This document shows positions 1 to 8,877 of a stretch of 64,000 bases of DNA, piece by piece; the first letter of the stretch is position 1; every line of letters begins with the position of its first letter. Position numbers and translations under genes: made by a program. The DNA lies in NCBI GenBank assembly GCA_017577575.1, contig PKRG01000009.1, positions 1 to 64,000 on the forward strand, given 5' to 3'. The DNA comes from Acidimicrobiia bacterium. GTDB lineage: Bacteria; Actinomycetota; Acidimicrobiia; Spongiisociales; ZC4RG35. The notes under the pieces were generated by a model. The model saw only the letters and a program-made list of their open reading frames with translations, did not search any database and had not been told where the DNA came from.

Positions 1-2104
1 GCGTGGGGGTTGCGGCGCCATCGGGTGAGATCGCCGTCGGCCTTCGCGGCAGGCTGCCTGCAGTGCCTCCTCCGGCCCCCGCGGAGGGGGACGGAGAGGC
101 CGGCTCGTTGGCACCCGATCCGACGAAGGGAGCCGACGGAGCCGGCTCGCCCTCGTTCTTGTGGACCGGTTCCTGACTGGCCGGACGGAGCAGGTCGGAC
201 GGGATCGGGGCGCTCTTGGGCTCGGCGGCCACCGATTCGATGCGGGGCGTCTCGTCTTCGATGGCGGCGATGTCGCGCTCCTTCCTCTCGGGCGCGGTCT
301 CCAGCAGCTCCCTCGGGATGGTGATGCGCACCGAGGTGCCGGGAACGCCGGGGACGAGGCGCACCTTGATGCCGTGGCGGTCGGCGAGCCGGGCAACCAC
401 GTACATGCCCAGGGTCGGCTCCAGCGCCAGCCCCAGGACGGGCGGGTCCTCGATGAGCCGGTTCAGCTCCGCCATCCGCTCTTCGGACATGCCGAGCCCG
501 GAGTCGGCGATGGTGATCACGTACCCGTGGTCGTCGAAGAGGCCCGTGACCCGCACCCGTTCGGAGGGCGGGGAGAACTGGGTGGCGTTGTCGAGCAGCT
601 CCGACATGAGGTGGGCGAGGTCGGTGACGACCTTGCCTTTCAGGAGCGCCGGCTCGAGGGCGAGCACGTCGATGCGCTGGTACTCGTCGACCTCGCTGAT
701 CGCGGCCCGCACGACGTCGTCCATCTCGAGAGGCTCCGACCACATCCGGGGAGACTCGCTGCCGGCCAGCACGAGCAGGCTCTCGGCGTTGCGACGCATC
801 CGGGTGGCGAGGTGGTCGAGCCTGTAGTAGCCGTCGAGGATGTCGGGGTCCTCTTCCTTCGCCTCGAGCTCGTCGATGAGAGCGAGCTGGCGGTCCACCA
901 GCGAGCCGTTCCGCCGGGCCAGGGTCACGAAGATCTCGGACACACCCTTGCGCAGGATCTCCATCTGCCGGTTGGCGACGTCGACGAGGGTGGAGTGGAG
1001 AGCGGCGAACGAACGGGCGAGCTCACCCACCTCGTCCGGCCCCGACTCTTCCAACTCGACGGGGATCGTCCCCTCGAGCTGGCCGGTCGGGTTGGCGAGG
1101 GCATCGACGAGCTTGGGGAGCTCCTCGTCGGCTACGTGGCGGGCGGCGAGGGTGACCGACTTCACACGACGGACCGTGGATCGGCCCACCACCAGGGCCA
1201 CGACGATCGTGACGAGGAGAACTGCGACGACCACCGACGCCACCGTGGCCGCCTCGTCCCGGGACTCCTCGGCGGCCGCGGCGGCGGCACCCGCCACCCG
1301 GTCGAGGATCTCGGACCCCGTCTTCGCCAACAGCTCGTTGCGGCCGTCGGGGAACTCTTCCGGCGTCGGGATCAGGCCGGGCTCGAGAGGCTGGGTCCGG
1401 GCGAGACCCGACGCGGCGACGGTCGGGGAGTTGTCGTTGGCGTTGGCGAGCCAGTCACGCACCGTCGTCTCGAGCGCCGTGAACTGCTGCTCGAACACCT
1501 CCGGGTCGACCAGCCCCTCGCCGGCGGCGAACAGGTCGACCAGCCGCTCCTGCTGGACCGAGGCGTAGGATGCCCGGGCCAGGGCGACCGCGCCCGATCC
1601 TTCACGAGCCCGGGACTCGTCACCGAAGTAGAGAGTGGACTGGGAGACGACCGTGATGAGGCTCTGGCCGATCTGGTCGTAGAGCTCGGTGACCTCGTCC
1701 GAGAGCGGGTCGAGCTCGCGAGCGTCCTCCAGCCGGGCCTGGGCGCGGCTCGTGTGAGAGAAGATCGCCGAGGCGATGCCGCTCGCCGAACCGGACGCCT
1801 TGGGGATCAGCTCCCGCACCGAATCCCGCAGGTTCTGCAGGGCCCGGTCGCTGGAGTTGCGCACGGCGTCGAGAGATACATCGCTGGACCCGAGTGCCAC
1901 GTCCAGGGTGACGGACTGCTCGGCCGACACGGCGACCAGGGCGTCCATTGCGTCGGCGGCTACCCGGGCCGCGAGCGAGACTCGCTCCTCGCTGCGGGCG
2001 TCCTCGAGGTAGTTCCACGAGACGAGGGCCCCGGCCACCAACGCCACCAGGGCGATCGGGGCGATGGCGAGGGCGAGCTTGCTAGCGAGCCGTAACCGCT
2101 TCAA
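1..2104 (-). CDS. CvnA-like sensor histidine kinase (partial, runs off left edge)
   Basis: Membrane sensor kinase of the actinobacterial conservon type; about 701 residues are visible and the C-terminus lies beyond the left edge. Read leftwards from a TTG at 2104, which has AGGAGG 7 nt upstream; no ATG fits. It shows a membrane segment (about residues 10-31), a long extracytoplasmic helical region resembling nitrate/nitrite-sensing domains, a second membrane segment (about 288-308), a HAMP-like linker, the box DHLATRMRRN at about 430 in place of the usual phospho-accepting His box, and HATPase motifs LDNA (about 505) and DSGLGM (about 534). The tail after about 600 is rich in Pro, Ser and Ala. 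In known conservons roadblock, DUF742 and small GTPase genes follow; here they would be outside the window. Confidence 0.85.
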   Translation of the reverse strand, partial: MKRLRLASKLALAIAPIALVALVAGALVSWNYLEDARSEERVSLAARVAADAMDALVAVSAEQSVTLDVALGSSDVSLDAVRNSSDRALQNLRDSVRELIPKASGSASGIASAIFSHTSRAQARLEDARELDPLSDEVTELYDQIGQSLITVVSQSTLYFGDESRAREGSGAVALARASYASVQQERLVDLFAAGEGLVDPEVFEQQFTALETTVRDWLANANDNSPTVAASGLARTQPLEPGLIPTPEEFPDGRNELLAKTGSEILDRVAGAAAAAAEESRDEAATVASVVVAVLLVTIVVALVVGRSTVRRVKSVTLAARHVADEELPKLVDALANPTGQLEGTIPVELEESGPDEVGELARSFAALHSTLVDVANRQMEILRKGVSEIFVTLARRNGSLVDRQLALIDELEAKEEDPDILDGYYRLDHLATRMRRNAESLLVLAGSESPRMWSEPLEMDDVVRAAISEVDEYQRIDVLALEPALLKGKVVTDLAHLMSELLDNATQFSPPSERVRVTGLFDDHGYVITIADSGLGMSEERMAELNRLIEDPPVLGLALEPTLGMYVVARLADRHGIKVRLVPGVPGTSVRITIPRELLETAPERKERDIAAIEDETPRIESVAAEPKSAPIPSDLLRPASQEPVHKNEGEPAPSAPFVGSGANEPASPSPSAGAGGGTAGSLPRRPTAISPDGAATPT

Positions 2105-2219
2105 TGCAGCCCCTCCTAGATCGACAGGCGGGGTCTCTATCGACTCGCGATGTGGTCGACTTGAATGGCCTGTCTCACGGCCCGGCCCCAATAGCCTGGG
2201 TCACGACCAACGAGGAACC

Positions 2220-3239
2220 ATGGAACTGGGCATCACCACCTTCGCCGAGACGTACCCCGATCCCCGCACGGGCGAGACGATCAGCCATGCCGAACGTCTC
2301 CGGCAGGTGGTCGCCGAAGCGGAAATGACCGAGCAGGTCGGCCTCGACGTGTACGGAGTGGGAGAGCACCACCGCCCCGACTTCGCTTCTTCGGCGCCGG
2401 CGGTGGTACTGGCGGCGATCGCCGGCCGGACGGAGAGGATCCGCCTGACCCCGGCGGTGACGATCCTCAGCTCCGACGATCCCGTCCGGGTGTTCCAGCA
2501 GTTCGCCACTCTCGACGGCGTGTCGTCGGGACGGGCCGAGCTGATGATCGGACGCGGCTCGTTCATCGAGTCGTTCCCCTTGTTCGGCTACGACCTCGCC
2601 GACTACGACGCCTTGTTCGAGGAGAAGTTCGAGCTGCTGCTCCAAATCCGCGACAACGAGCGCGTCACGTGGTCGGGACGCTTCCGCCCCCCGCTCGACA
2701 ACCAGGGGATCTACCCGCGCCCGCAACAGGAGCCTCTTCCGATCTGGGTGGCGGTGGGCGGCACTCCGGCCTCGATCGTCCGGGCCGCCCGTCACGGCCT
2801 GCCGGTGGCGCTGGCGATCATCGGCGGGGACCCGGCCAGGTTCGCCCCGCTGGCGGAGCTCTACAGGAGAACACTCGAGGAGTCCGGCTACGACCCCGAG
2901 ACCGTCCCGCTGGCAGTCCACGCCCACGGCTACATCGCCGACACCACCGAGCAGGCGGTCGAGGAGTACTACGACGCGTATGCGATGGCGATGACCCAGC
3001 TCGGATACGAGCGGGGCTGGGGACCGATGACCCGCGCCCAGTTCGACTCCCTGCGCTCACCCAACGGGTCGCTGGTGCTGGGTGACGTCGAGACGGTCGC
3101 CCGCAAGATCAACCGTTACAAGGAGCACCTCGGCCTCGATCGGTTCATGCTCCACATAAGTGTCGGCACGCTGCCGCACGAGCAGGTGCTGCGCTCGATC
3201 GAGCTGTTGGGCACCGAGGTGGCGCCCCTGGTGCGTTGA
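2220..3239 (+). CDS. LLM-class flavin-dependent monooxygenase
   Basis: A 339-residue bacterial-luciferase-like (LLM) oxidoreductase, expected to use reduced FMN or F420 and oxygen on an unknown substrate in the cytoplasm. The N-terminus (MELGITTFAETYPDP) and the GEHH motif near residue 46 are typical, followed by RIRLTPAVTIL and a central region with ELMIGRGSF and the FEL segment of the TIM barrel. The ATG at 2220 has GAGGA just upstream; a longer in-frame extension to 2064 looks non-coding. It is divergent from the CvnA-like kinase across 115 bp. Specificity cannot be told from sequence. Confidence 0.85.
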   Translation: MELGITTFAETYPDPRTGETISHAERLRQVVAEAEMTEQVGLDVYGVGEHHRPDFASSAPAVVLAAIAGRTERIRLTPAVTILSSDDPVRVFQQFATLDGVSSGRAELMIGRGSFIESFPLFGYDLADYDALFEEKFELLLQIRDNERVTWSGRFRPPLDNQGIYPRPQQEPLPIWVAVGGTPASIVRAARHGLPVALAIIGGDPARFAPLAELYRRTLEESGYDPETVPLAVHAHGYIADTTEQAVEEYYDAYAMAMTQLGYERGWGPMTRAQFDSLRSPNGSLVLGDVETVARKINRYKEHLGLDRFMLHISVGTLPHEQVLRSIELLGTEVAPLVR

Positions 3240-3309
3240 AACCGCCCGCCCCGGGTCAGCCCGCGGGAATCGGGTGTGCCGCCTCGGTCGGACGCCGCCG
3301 GGGACGGAG

Positions 3310-3768
3310 TCAGTCGGTGGGTCTCAGTCGCTCGGAGAGCAGGCGCGCTCCCGGCCCCTGGCGAGCGGCTATGTCGCTCGGATTGGTGATCCAGCACTTC
3401 TGGAGGCTCAAGCAGCCGCACCCGATGCAGTTCTCGAGACCGTCACGCAGCTGCTGGAGAGCGGCGATCTCCTCGTCGAGCCGCTTGCGCCAGGAGGCCG
3501 ACAGTCGCCCCCAATCCGCTCTCGTCGGCGTGCGGTTCTCGGGCAGCTTGGCTAGGGCATCCCTGATCTCGTCGAGGGTCAGGCCGACGTGGCGAGCGGC
3601 GGCGATGAAGGCCAGCCTCCGGAGCACCGAACGCTCGAACCTGCGCTGGCCCCCCGTGGTGCGGGTGGACTTGATCAGGCCGACGTCCTCGTAGTAGCGG
3701 ATCGCCGATGGGGCGAAGCCGCTCCGCTTGGCGACCTCTCCGACGGTGAGCTCGTCCGTTGCATCCAT
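3310..3768 (-). CDS. soxR: SoxR, redox-sensing MerR-family activator
   Basis: A 152-residue MerR-family regulator. The winged-helix N-terminus carries VGEVAKRSG and AIRYYEDVGLI; a dimerisation helix follows; the C-terminus has Cys at about 114, 117, 119 and 125 in the exact C-x2-C-x-C-x5-C spacing of the SoxR [2Fe-2S] cluster. Family members sense redox-active compounds or nitric oxide through cluster oxidation. The ATG at 3768 gives the usual N-terminus; a TTG three codons earlier (3777), with AAGG upstream, is an alternative. It is divergent from an SDR gene across a 78-bp region holding a matching operator, so that operon is the obvious target. Confidence 0.92.
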   Translation of the reverse strand: MDATDELTVGEVAKRSGFAPSAIRYYEDVGLIKSTRTTGGQRRFERSVLRRLAFIAAARHVGLTLDEIRDALAKLPENRTPTRADWGRLSASWRKRLDEEIAALQQLRDGLENCIGCGCLSLQKCWITNPSDIAARQGPGARLLSERLRPTD

Positions 3769-3784
3769 GATCCACAAAACTACC

Positions 3785-3815
3785 TTGACTTAAAGTTGAC
3801 TTCAACTTGTAAGTT
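3785..3815 (+). promoter_or_regulatory. SoxR/MerR-type promoter-operator
   Basis: A -35 TTGACT (3785-3790) and a -10 TAAGTT (3810-3815) are separated by 19 bp, the over-long spacing typical of MerR-family targets. The spacer holds a perfect 7-bp inverted repeat, AAGTTGA-CT-TCAACTT (3793-3808), centred exactly in it. It points towards the SDR gene and resembles the E. coli soxS operator half-site. Direct regulation by the adjacent SoxR is inference. Confidence 0.8.
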
Positions 3816-3846
3816 CGGCTCCGACGCTGTCCGAAAGGAGCCGAAC

Positions 3847-4539
3847 ATGCCAACTGCAGCGATCATCACCGGCGCCTCGAGAGGTCTGGGGCGGGCCCTC
3901 GCCATCGCCCTGGCCGACGAGGGCTGGGACCTGTTGCTCGACGCCCGAACCGAGACCGACCTCGACGCAGTGGTCTCCCGGTTGAAGACCGTCACCAACG
4001 TCTGGGCGGTGCCCGGCGACGTAGCCGACCCCCAACATCGACGCGACCTGGCGGAGGCGGCAGCCGAGGTGGCCCCCATCGGGCTGCTCGTCAACAACGC
4101 CAGCACGCTGGGCCCGTCTCCCCTCCCCCGCCTCGAGGACGCCGACGTGGCGGACTTCGCCGAGGTGTTGTCCGTCAACGTGGTGTCGCCCCTGGCGATC
4201 TTCCAGGCGATCCGCCCCCATCTGTCGCTCGACGCCATCGTGATGAACATCACGTCGGACGCGGCGGTGGAGCCGTACGAAGGGTGGGGCCTGTACGGGG
4301 CCAGCAAAGCGGCGCTCGATCACCTCTCGGCGGTGATGGCCGTGGAGCACCCGGAGCTGCGGGTGTACGCCCTCGACCCGGGGGACATGCGCACCGACAT
4401 GCACCAGCGGGCTTTCCCGGGCGAGGACATATCCGACCGTCCGCTCCCCGAGGAAGTGGTGCCGAAGATCCTCGAGGTGATCCGGAGACGGCCGCCGAGC
4501 GGGAGGATCATCGCCCCGCAGCTGAAGGCGGTTTCGTGA
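3847..4539 (+). CDS. short-chain dehydrogenase/reductase (SoxR-linked)
   Basis: A 230-residue Rossmann-fold NAD(P)-dependent oxidoreductase. TGASRGLG near residue 8 binds the nucleotide, NNAS lies near 84, and the catalytic Y-x3-K appears as YGASK near 150 with a Ser-containing strand (MNITSD) before it. The ATG at 3847 has AAAGGAG (3834-3840) 6 nt upstream. The gene follows the SoxR-type promoter and overlaps the next gene by 4 bp (GTGA), so the two form an operon. A role in handling redox-cycling compounds or their aldehyde/quinone products is inferred only from that context. Confidence 0.85.
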   Translation: MPTAAIITGASRGLGRALAIALADEGWDLLLDARTETDLDAVVSRLKTVTNVWAVPGDVADPQHRRDLAEAAAEVAPIGLLVNNASTLGPSPLPRLEDADVADFAEVLSVNVVSPLAIFQAIRPHLSLDAIVMNITSDAAVEPYEGWGLYGASKAALDHLSAVMAVEHPELRVYALDPGDMRTDMHQRAFPGEDISDRPLPEEVVPKILEVIRRRPPSGRIIAPQLKAVS

Positions 4540-5627
4540 CGGTGTCGCCCGTTGGGTTCACCGTCCCGGAGGGACAGGCAGCCACGGCTCCCCCGGAGGA
4601 GCGGGGCCTGCGCCGCGACGAGGTGAGGCTGCTCGTGGCGTCGCCCGGCGAGGTGACGCACACGACGTTTCGCCATCTGGGGGAGTTCCTCAGCCCCGGG
4701 GACGTGGTGGTGGTCAACACCAGCGCCACCCGTCCGGCGGCCATCGACGGCACGTGGCGAGGCCGCCCCGTGGTCGTCCATTTCTCGAATCGCCTGTCCA
4801 GCGGACGCTGGATCATCGAGCTGCGGAGGGTCGACGGTCGCGGCCCTCTGCTCGAAGCCGAGGCGGGCGAGGGCGTCAGCCTGGACGGTGAGGCGTTCGC
4901 CCTGCTGGAGGCCCCCTTCACCCGACGGGACGACGGAGTGAGGCTGTGGCGGGCGCGGGTCTCGGCCCCGGTAGCCGTCGAGCGGCATCTCCACCACCAT
5001 GGGCGTCCCATCACCTATGGGTACGTGGAGCGCCCCTGGCCGCTGGCGGCCTACCAGACCGTCTTCGCCCGCCCCGACGACCCCTCCGGGGCGAGCGCGG
5101 AGATGCCCAGCGCCGCCCGACCCTTCACCACGCATCTCGTGGCCTCGTTGGTCTCGTCCGGGGTGCTAGTGGTCCCGGTCACCCTGCACGCCGGGGTGTC
5201 GTCACCGGAGCGGAACGAGCCACCGCCGGCCGAGCCGTACCGGGTTCCCCGGGCCACGGCGGAAGCGGTCAACTCCGCCCGGCGCCGCGGCAACCGGGTC
5301 GTCGCCGTGGGAACCACCGTGACCCGCGCTCTGGAGAGCGCCGTAGACCGCGGCGGCGACGTGCAGCCGACCGAAGGCTGGACCGACCTGGTGCTGTCGG
5401 CCGAGCGGCCCGCTCGGGTCGTCAACGGCCTCGTGACCGGCTGGCATCCACCCGAGGCTTCCCATCTCCTCTTGCTCGAAGCAGTGGCGGGAACAGACCT
5501 GGTTCGCCAGGCATACGAGGCGGCGGCCGGCGCCGACTACCTGTGGCACGAGTTCGGGGATTCGTGCCTGTTGCTCCCCCAGTCGGCGCCTGCCGCCTAC
5601 CATACCCGCCGCTTTCTCTGGATCTGA
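4536..5627 (+). CDS. divergent QueA-like protein
   Basis: A 363-residue protein with the overall layout of S-adenosylmethionine:tRNA ribosyltransferase-isomerase (QueA): the N-terminal ExRLLV-like segment, GDVVVVNTSATRPA, SAEMPSA, VTLHAGV, GNRVVAVGTTVTRALES and a C-terminal HEFGDSCLLL. Several blocks invariant in true QueA are changed: GLHF reads ARPF, HVGxGTF reads HAGVSSP, and the MHSE stretch is missing. It starts at GTG 4536, overlapping the SDR stop (GTGA). No other queuosine gene is in the window. Similar QueA-like proteins exist in actinobacteria; a changed substrate or function is inference. Confidence 0.7.
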   Translation: MTVSPVGFTVPEGQAATAPPEERGLRRDEVRLLVASPGEVTHTTFRHLGEFLSPGDVVVVNTSATRPAAIDGTWRGRPVVVHFSNRLSSGRWIIELRRVDGRGPLLEAEAGEGVSLDGEAFALLEAPFTRRDDGVRLWRARVSAPVAVERHLHHHGRPITYGYVERPWPLAAYQTVFARPDDPSGASAEMPSAARPFTTHLVASLVSSGVLVVPVTLHAGVSSPERNEPPPAEPYRVPRATAEAVNSARRRGNRVVAVGTTVTRALESAVDRGGDVQPTEGWTDLVLSAERPARVVNGLVTGWHPPEASHLLLLEAVAGTDLVRQAYEAAAGADYLWHEFGDSCLLLPQSAPAAYHTRRFLWI

Positions 5628-5778
5628 GGCGCCTGGCGGCTCCGCCGTGCCGAGGCGGGCCGGGGGCTCCTCGAGGGTCCACCGGATGTTGCGAGCCTTT
5701 ATCTCGACTTAACGCTCGTCGAGTGCACATTGCGACGTTCTCCTGTGAGGACTCTGCAGTCGAAAGGAGATAGGGAAA

Positions 5779-6948
5779 GTGAAACGAGCACTGGTCCTGA
5801 TCGTGGCGCTTTCCGCCTTGATCAGTCCGGCCGCCGCGTCGGCGCAGACCGATGAGGAGCCATCTGCGCCGCCGAACCGGCTGACGATCGTGACGCCCTA
5901 TCCGGCCGTCGCCGTCGAACCGGGTGACCAGGTCAGCTTCGACCTGACGATCTCGGCTCCGAACCCCACCCAGGTGGCCCTGACGGCTTCCGGCGTGCCG
6001 GAGGGCTGGAACGCGGCGTTCCGCGGCGGGGGCTTCGAGGTCGACTCGGTGATGGTCGGCGCAGGGACGGAAGCCGAGGTCGAGTTCAGCGTCACCGTGC
6101 CGGCCGACGCCCCCGAGGATGCGGTGCCGATCACGATCCGGGCGGATTCCGGCTCCGAGTCGGTGGAGCTCGATCTGCAGATCCGGGTTTCCGCCGCCGC
6201 CGGTGGCGAGGTGACGATGACCCCGGACTTCCCGGGCCTTCGCGCCCCGGCGGGTGAAACGGCCGAGTTCCGTGTCTCCCTGCAGAACGACACCCCCGCC
6301 GACCTCCAGTTCGAGTTGAGCGCCTCCGGCCCGCAGGGTTGGCAGGTGGAAGCCCGGCCCGCCTCGGAGGAAGGGGCGACCACGCTGGCGGTGGAGGCCG
6401 GCTCCTCGGAGAACATCACCGTCGAAGCCACGTCTCCGCCCAACGCCGAGGCCGGCGAGTACCCGATCACCGTCACCGCCACCGCAGAGGGTGGCCAGGA
6501 GGTGTCGACCGAGCTGATCGTCGCCGTGGTCGGCTCGTACTCGATGGACCTGTCGACCGCCGACCAACGTCTCAACGCCGAAGTCACCGTCGGCAGCTCG
6601 AGCGACCTCGCCCTGCTGGTCGTCAACACGGGCACCGCCCCCCTCACCGCCGTCAGCATGCGCGCCACCCCGCCGAGCGGCTGGGAGGTGACGTTCGACC
6701 AGGAGACGGTGCCGGAGATCCCGCCGGGGGAGACCGCCGTCGTCACCGCCACGATCACTCCTTCCGAGCAGGCGGTGGCCGGTGACTACGTGATCACCTT
6801 CTCGGCGAGCAGCGAGGAAGCGGACGACGAGATCGAGGTCAGGACCACCGTCAACCCCTCGCCCGTGTGGGGCATCCTCGGCATAGGCCTCATCGTGTTG
6901 ACTCTGGTGGGTCTGGCCTGGGTCTTCCGCCGCTTCGGGAGGCGGTGA
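5779..6948 (+). CDS. exported NEW3-domain protein, membrane-anchored
   Basis: A 389-residue surface protein. A signal peptide (residues 1-22, ending ASA) precedes about three beta-rich repeats of the alpha-galactosidase NEW3 type, each marked by a P-x-GW turn (GVPEGWNAAF, GPQGWQVEAR, PPSGWEVTF), and a single C-terminal membrane helix (about 363-383) followed by RRFGRR keeps it on the outer face. The start is GTG 5779 with AAAGGAGA (5763-5770) upstream. It is 2 bp upstream of an ABC ATPase and a permease, so it is probably the external accessory part of that exporter. Ligand unknown. Confidence 0.8.
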   Translation: MKRALVLIVALSALISPAAASAQTDEEPSAPPNRLTIVTPYPAVAVEPGDQVSFDLTISAPNPTQVALTASGVPEGWNAAFRGGGFEVDSVMVGAGTEAEVEFSVTVPADAPEDAVPITIRADSGSESVELDLQIRVSAAAGGEVTMTPDFPGLRAPAGETAEFRVSLQNDTPADLQFELSASGPQGWQVEARPASEEGATTLAVEAGSSENITVEATSPPNAEAGEYPITVTATAEGGQEVSTELIVAVVGSYSMDLSTADQRLNAEVTVGSSSDLALLVVNTGTAPLTAVSMRATPPSGWEVTFDQETVPEIPPGETAVVTATITPSEQAVAGDYVITFSASSEEADDEIEVRTTVNPSPVWGILGIGLIVLTLVGLAWVFRRFGRR

Positions 6949-6950
6949 CG

Positions 6951-7889
6951 GTGACCACCACCATCAAGTCGAAGGGCCTCACCAAGGCCTACGACGGACA
7001 CAAGGTGGTGGACAACCTGAACCTCGACATCGCCGCCGGGGAGATCTTCGGTCTCCTCGGGCCGAACGGCGCGGGCAAGACGACGACGATCCTGATGCTC
7101 CTGGGCCTCGTCGAGCCCACGAGCGGTGACATAGAGGTGCTGGGGCTCGACCCGCGACGGAACCCGCTCGAGGTGAAGCGGCGGGTCGGGTTCCTTCCCG
7201 ATGCGGTCGGCTTCTATGACACCATGACCGGCAGGGAGAACCTCCGGTTCACCGCCCGGCTCAACGGGATAGAGGACGCCGAGGACCGGATCGAGGCACT
7301 GCTCGACGAGGTCGGGCTGGCCGACGCCGCCGACCAGCCGGTCGGGGAGTACTCACGAGGCATGAAGCAGCGGCTCGGCCTGGCCGATGCCCTCGTCAAG
7401 GACCCCGGCGTCCTGATCCTCGACGAGCCGACCACCGCCATCGACCCGGAGGGTGTGGCGGAGATCCTGGGGATGATCCGTCGGCTCGCCACCGAGGGAG
7501 GCGTCACGATCCTCCTGTCCAGCCACCTCCTGCATCAGGTGCAGGCGGTCTGCGACCGGGTGGCGATCTTCGTGAACGGGAAGGTCGTGGCCCAGGGCCC
7601 GCCACACGAGCTGGCGGCACAGCAGCGGGGCCCGACCCGGGTCGAGTTCCGCTTCGACGCGGACGACGAGGCGCTGGGCGAGCGGCTCCAGGCGCTCGAG
7701 CCCGTCGACAGCGTGACTCGGGGACGGATCCCGGGGGCGTGGATCGTCGGGGTCGAGCCGGCGCGCCTGCCCGAGACGGTGCGTCTCGCCTCCGCCGAGG
7801 CACCGCTCATCGGTGTCCGCCGCCTCGACGACGACCTCGACGCCATCTATCGCCGCTACTTCGAGTCGAGCGAGGAGAAGACGGCATGA
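6951..7889 (+). CDS. ABC transporter ATP-binding protein
   Basis: A 312-residue cytoplasmic ATPase of the ABC-2/drug-export (CcmA/NatA-like) class. Walker A is GPNGAGKTT (near residue 39), the signature is EYSRGMKQRL, Walker B is LILDEPTTAIDP and the switch His is in LLSSHLLHQV; a regulatory C-terminal extension of about 90 residues follows. GTG 6951 is chosen because GGGAGG (6937-6942) is 8 nt upstream; GTG 6945 overlaps the previous stop but is too close. It overlaps the permease by 4 bp. Confidence 0.93.
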   Translation: MTTTIKSKGLTKAYDGHKVVDNLNLDIAAGEIFGLLGPNGAGKTTTILMLLGLVEPTSGDIEVLGLDPRRNPLEVKRRVGFLPDAVGFYDTMTGRENLRFTARLNGIEDAEDRIEALLDEVGLADAADQPVGEYSRGMKQRLGLADALVKDPGVLILDEPTTAIDPEGVAEILGMIRRLATEGGVTILLSSHLLHQVQAVCDRVAIFVNGKVVAQGPPHELAAQQRGPTRVEFRFDADDEALGERLQALEPVDSVTRGRIPGAWIVGVEPARLPETVRLASAEAPLIGVRRLDDDLDAIYRRYFESSEEKTA

Positions 7890-8869
7890 TGACCGCCACC
7901 GTCACCGAGAGTGAGAAGGAGATCCGCCCGGTGAGCGGCTGGCGGGTGGTCGCCGCCAAGGAGCTGGCAGACCACCTGCTGTCGGGACGGTTCATCGTCC
8001 TGATGGCCGTGCTCGGCATCGCCACCGCGGCCGCGGTCTTCGCCGCTTCCGGCGGGATCCGCGACGTGGCCCCCAGCGCCCAGGGGATCACAGCGCTGTT
8101 CCTGAAGCTGTTCACGGTCACCGCCGACCCGGTGCCGTTCCCCCTGATCGTCTTCGTGGGGTTCCTCGCCCCGCTGCTGGGGATCATGTTCGGGTTCGAC
8201 GCGGTGAACGGCGAACGGTCCCAGGGGACGCTGCCGCGGCTCCTCTCACAGCCGATCCATCGCGACGAGGTGATCCTCGGGAAGTTCGTGGCGGGGCTGA
8301 GCGTCGTGGCGATCATGCTCGCCTCCCTGGTGCTGTTCGTGTCGGGCATCGGGATCTTCCGCCTCGGCGTGGTGCCCTCGGCGGCCGAGGTGACCCGCCT
8401 GTTCGTGTGGCTGCTCCTGGCGGTCGTGTACGTGGGGTTCTGGCAGGCGCTCGCCACCCTGACGTCGGTGCTGACCCGACGCGCTTCCACGTCGGCGCTC
8501 ATCCCGGTCGGGGTGTGGCTGGTCCTGGCCCTCTTCGGGTCCTTCATCTTCAGCGCAGTCGCCGGGATCATCTCCCCACGGGACGGCACGGCCGCCGCCG
8601 AGGTCGCCTACCTGCGGACCCAGCAGACGGTCAGCCAGATCTCGCCGATCACGCTGTTCCAGCAAGGCTCCACCGTGCTGCTCGACCCCGAGGTGCGCAC
8701 GGTCGGCCTGGTGACTCTCGAGCAGGTCGACCGGGCGATCGTCTCGGAACTGAACCTGGCCCAGAGCCTGGGCGTGATCTGGCCCCAGCTGGTCGTGCTG
8801 GTGGCGATGACCGCCGTCATGTACGCCCTGGCCTACATCGCATTCATGCGCCAGGAGGTACGCGCCTAG
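7886..8869 (+). CDS. ABC-2 type permease
   Basis: A 327-residue integral membrane protein with about six hydrophobic helices and the ABC-2/GldF layout: a cytoplasmic N-terminus, first helix near residues 40-58, a large extracytoplasmic loop, then MFGFDAVNGERSQGTLPRLLSQPIHRDE, a hallmark cytoplasmic coupling segment of this family, and further helices to the C-terminus. The start ATG 7886 overlaps the ATPase stop (ATGA). With the NEW3 protein and ATPase it makes a three-gene exporter; the substrate cannot be read from the sequence. Confidence 0.88.
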   Translation: MMTATVTESEKEIRPVSGWRVVAAKELADHLLSGRFIVLMAVLGIATAAAVFAASGGIRDVAPSAQGITALFLKLFTVTADPVPFPLIVFVGFLAPLLGIMFGFDAVNGERSQGTLPRLLSQPIHRDEVILGKFVAGLSVVAIMLASLVLFVSGIGIFRLGVVPSAAEVTRLFVWLLLAVVYVGFWQALATLTSVLTRRASTSALIPVGVWLVLALFGSFIFSAVAGIISPRDGTAAAEVAYLRTQQTVSQISPITLFQQGSTVLLDPEVRTVGLVTLEQVDRAIVSELNLAQSLGVIWPQLVVLVAMTAVMYALAYIAFMRQEVRA

Positions 8870-8877
8870 CGATGACG

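Noticed and set aside
161..2095. Long plus-strand open frame of 644 codons
   Set aside because: It is antisense to the CvnA-like kinase and its product is a low-complexity Gly/Arg/Asp/His mix without motifs; a GC-rich shadow.
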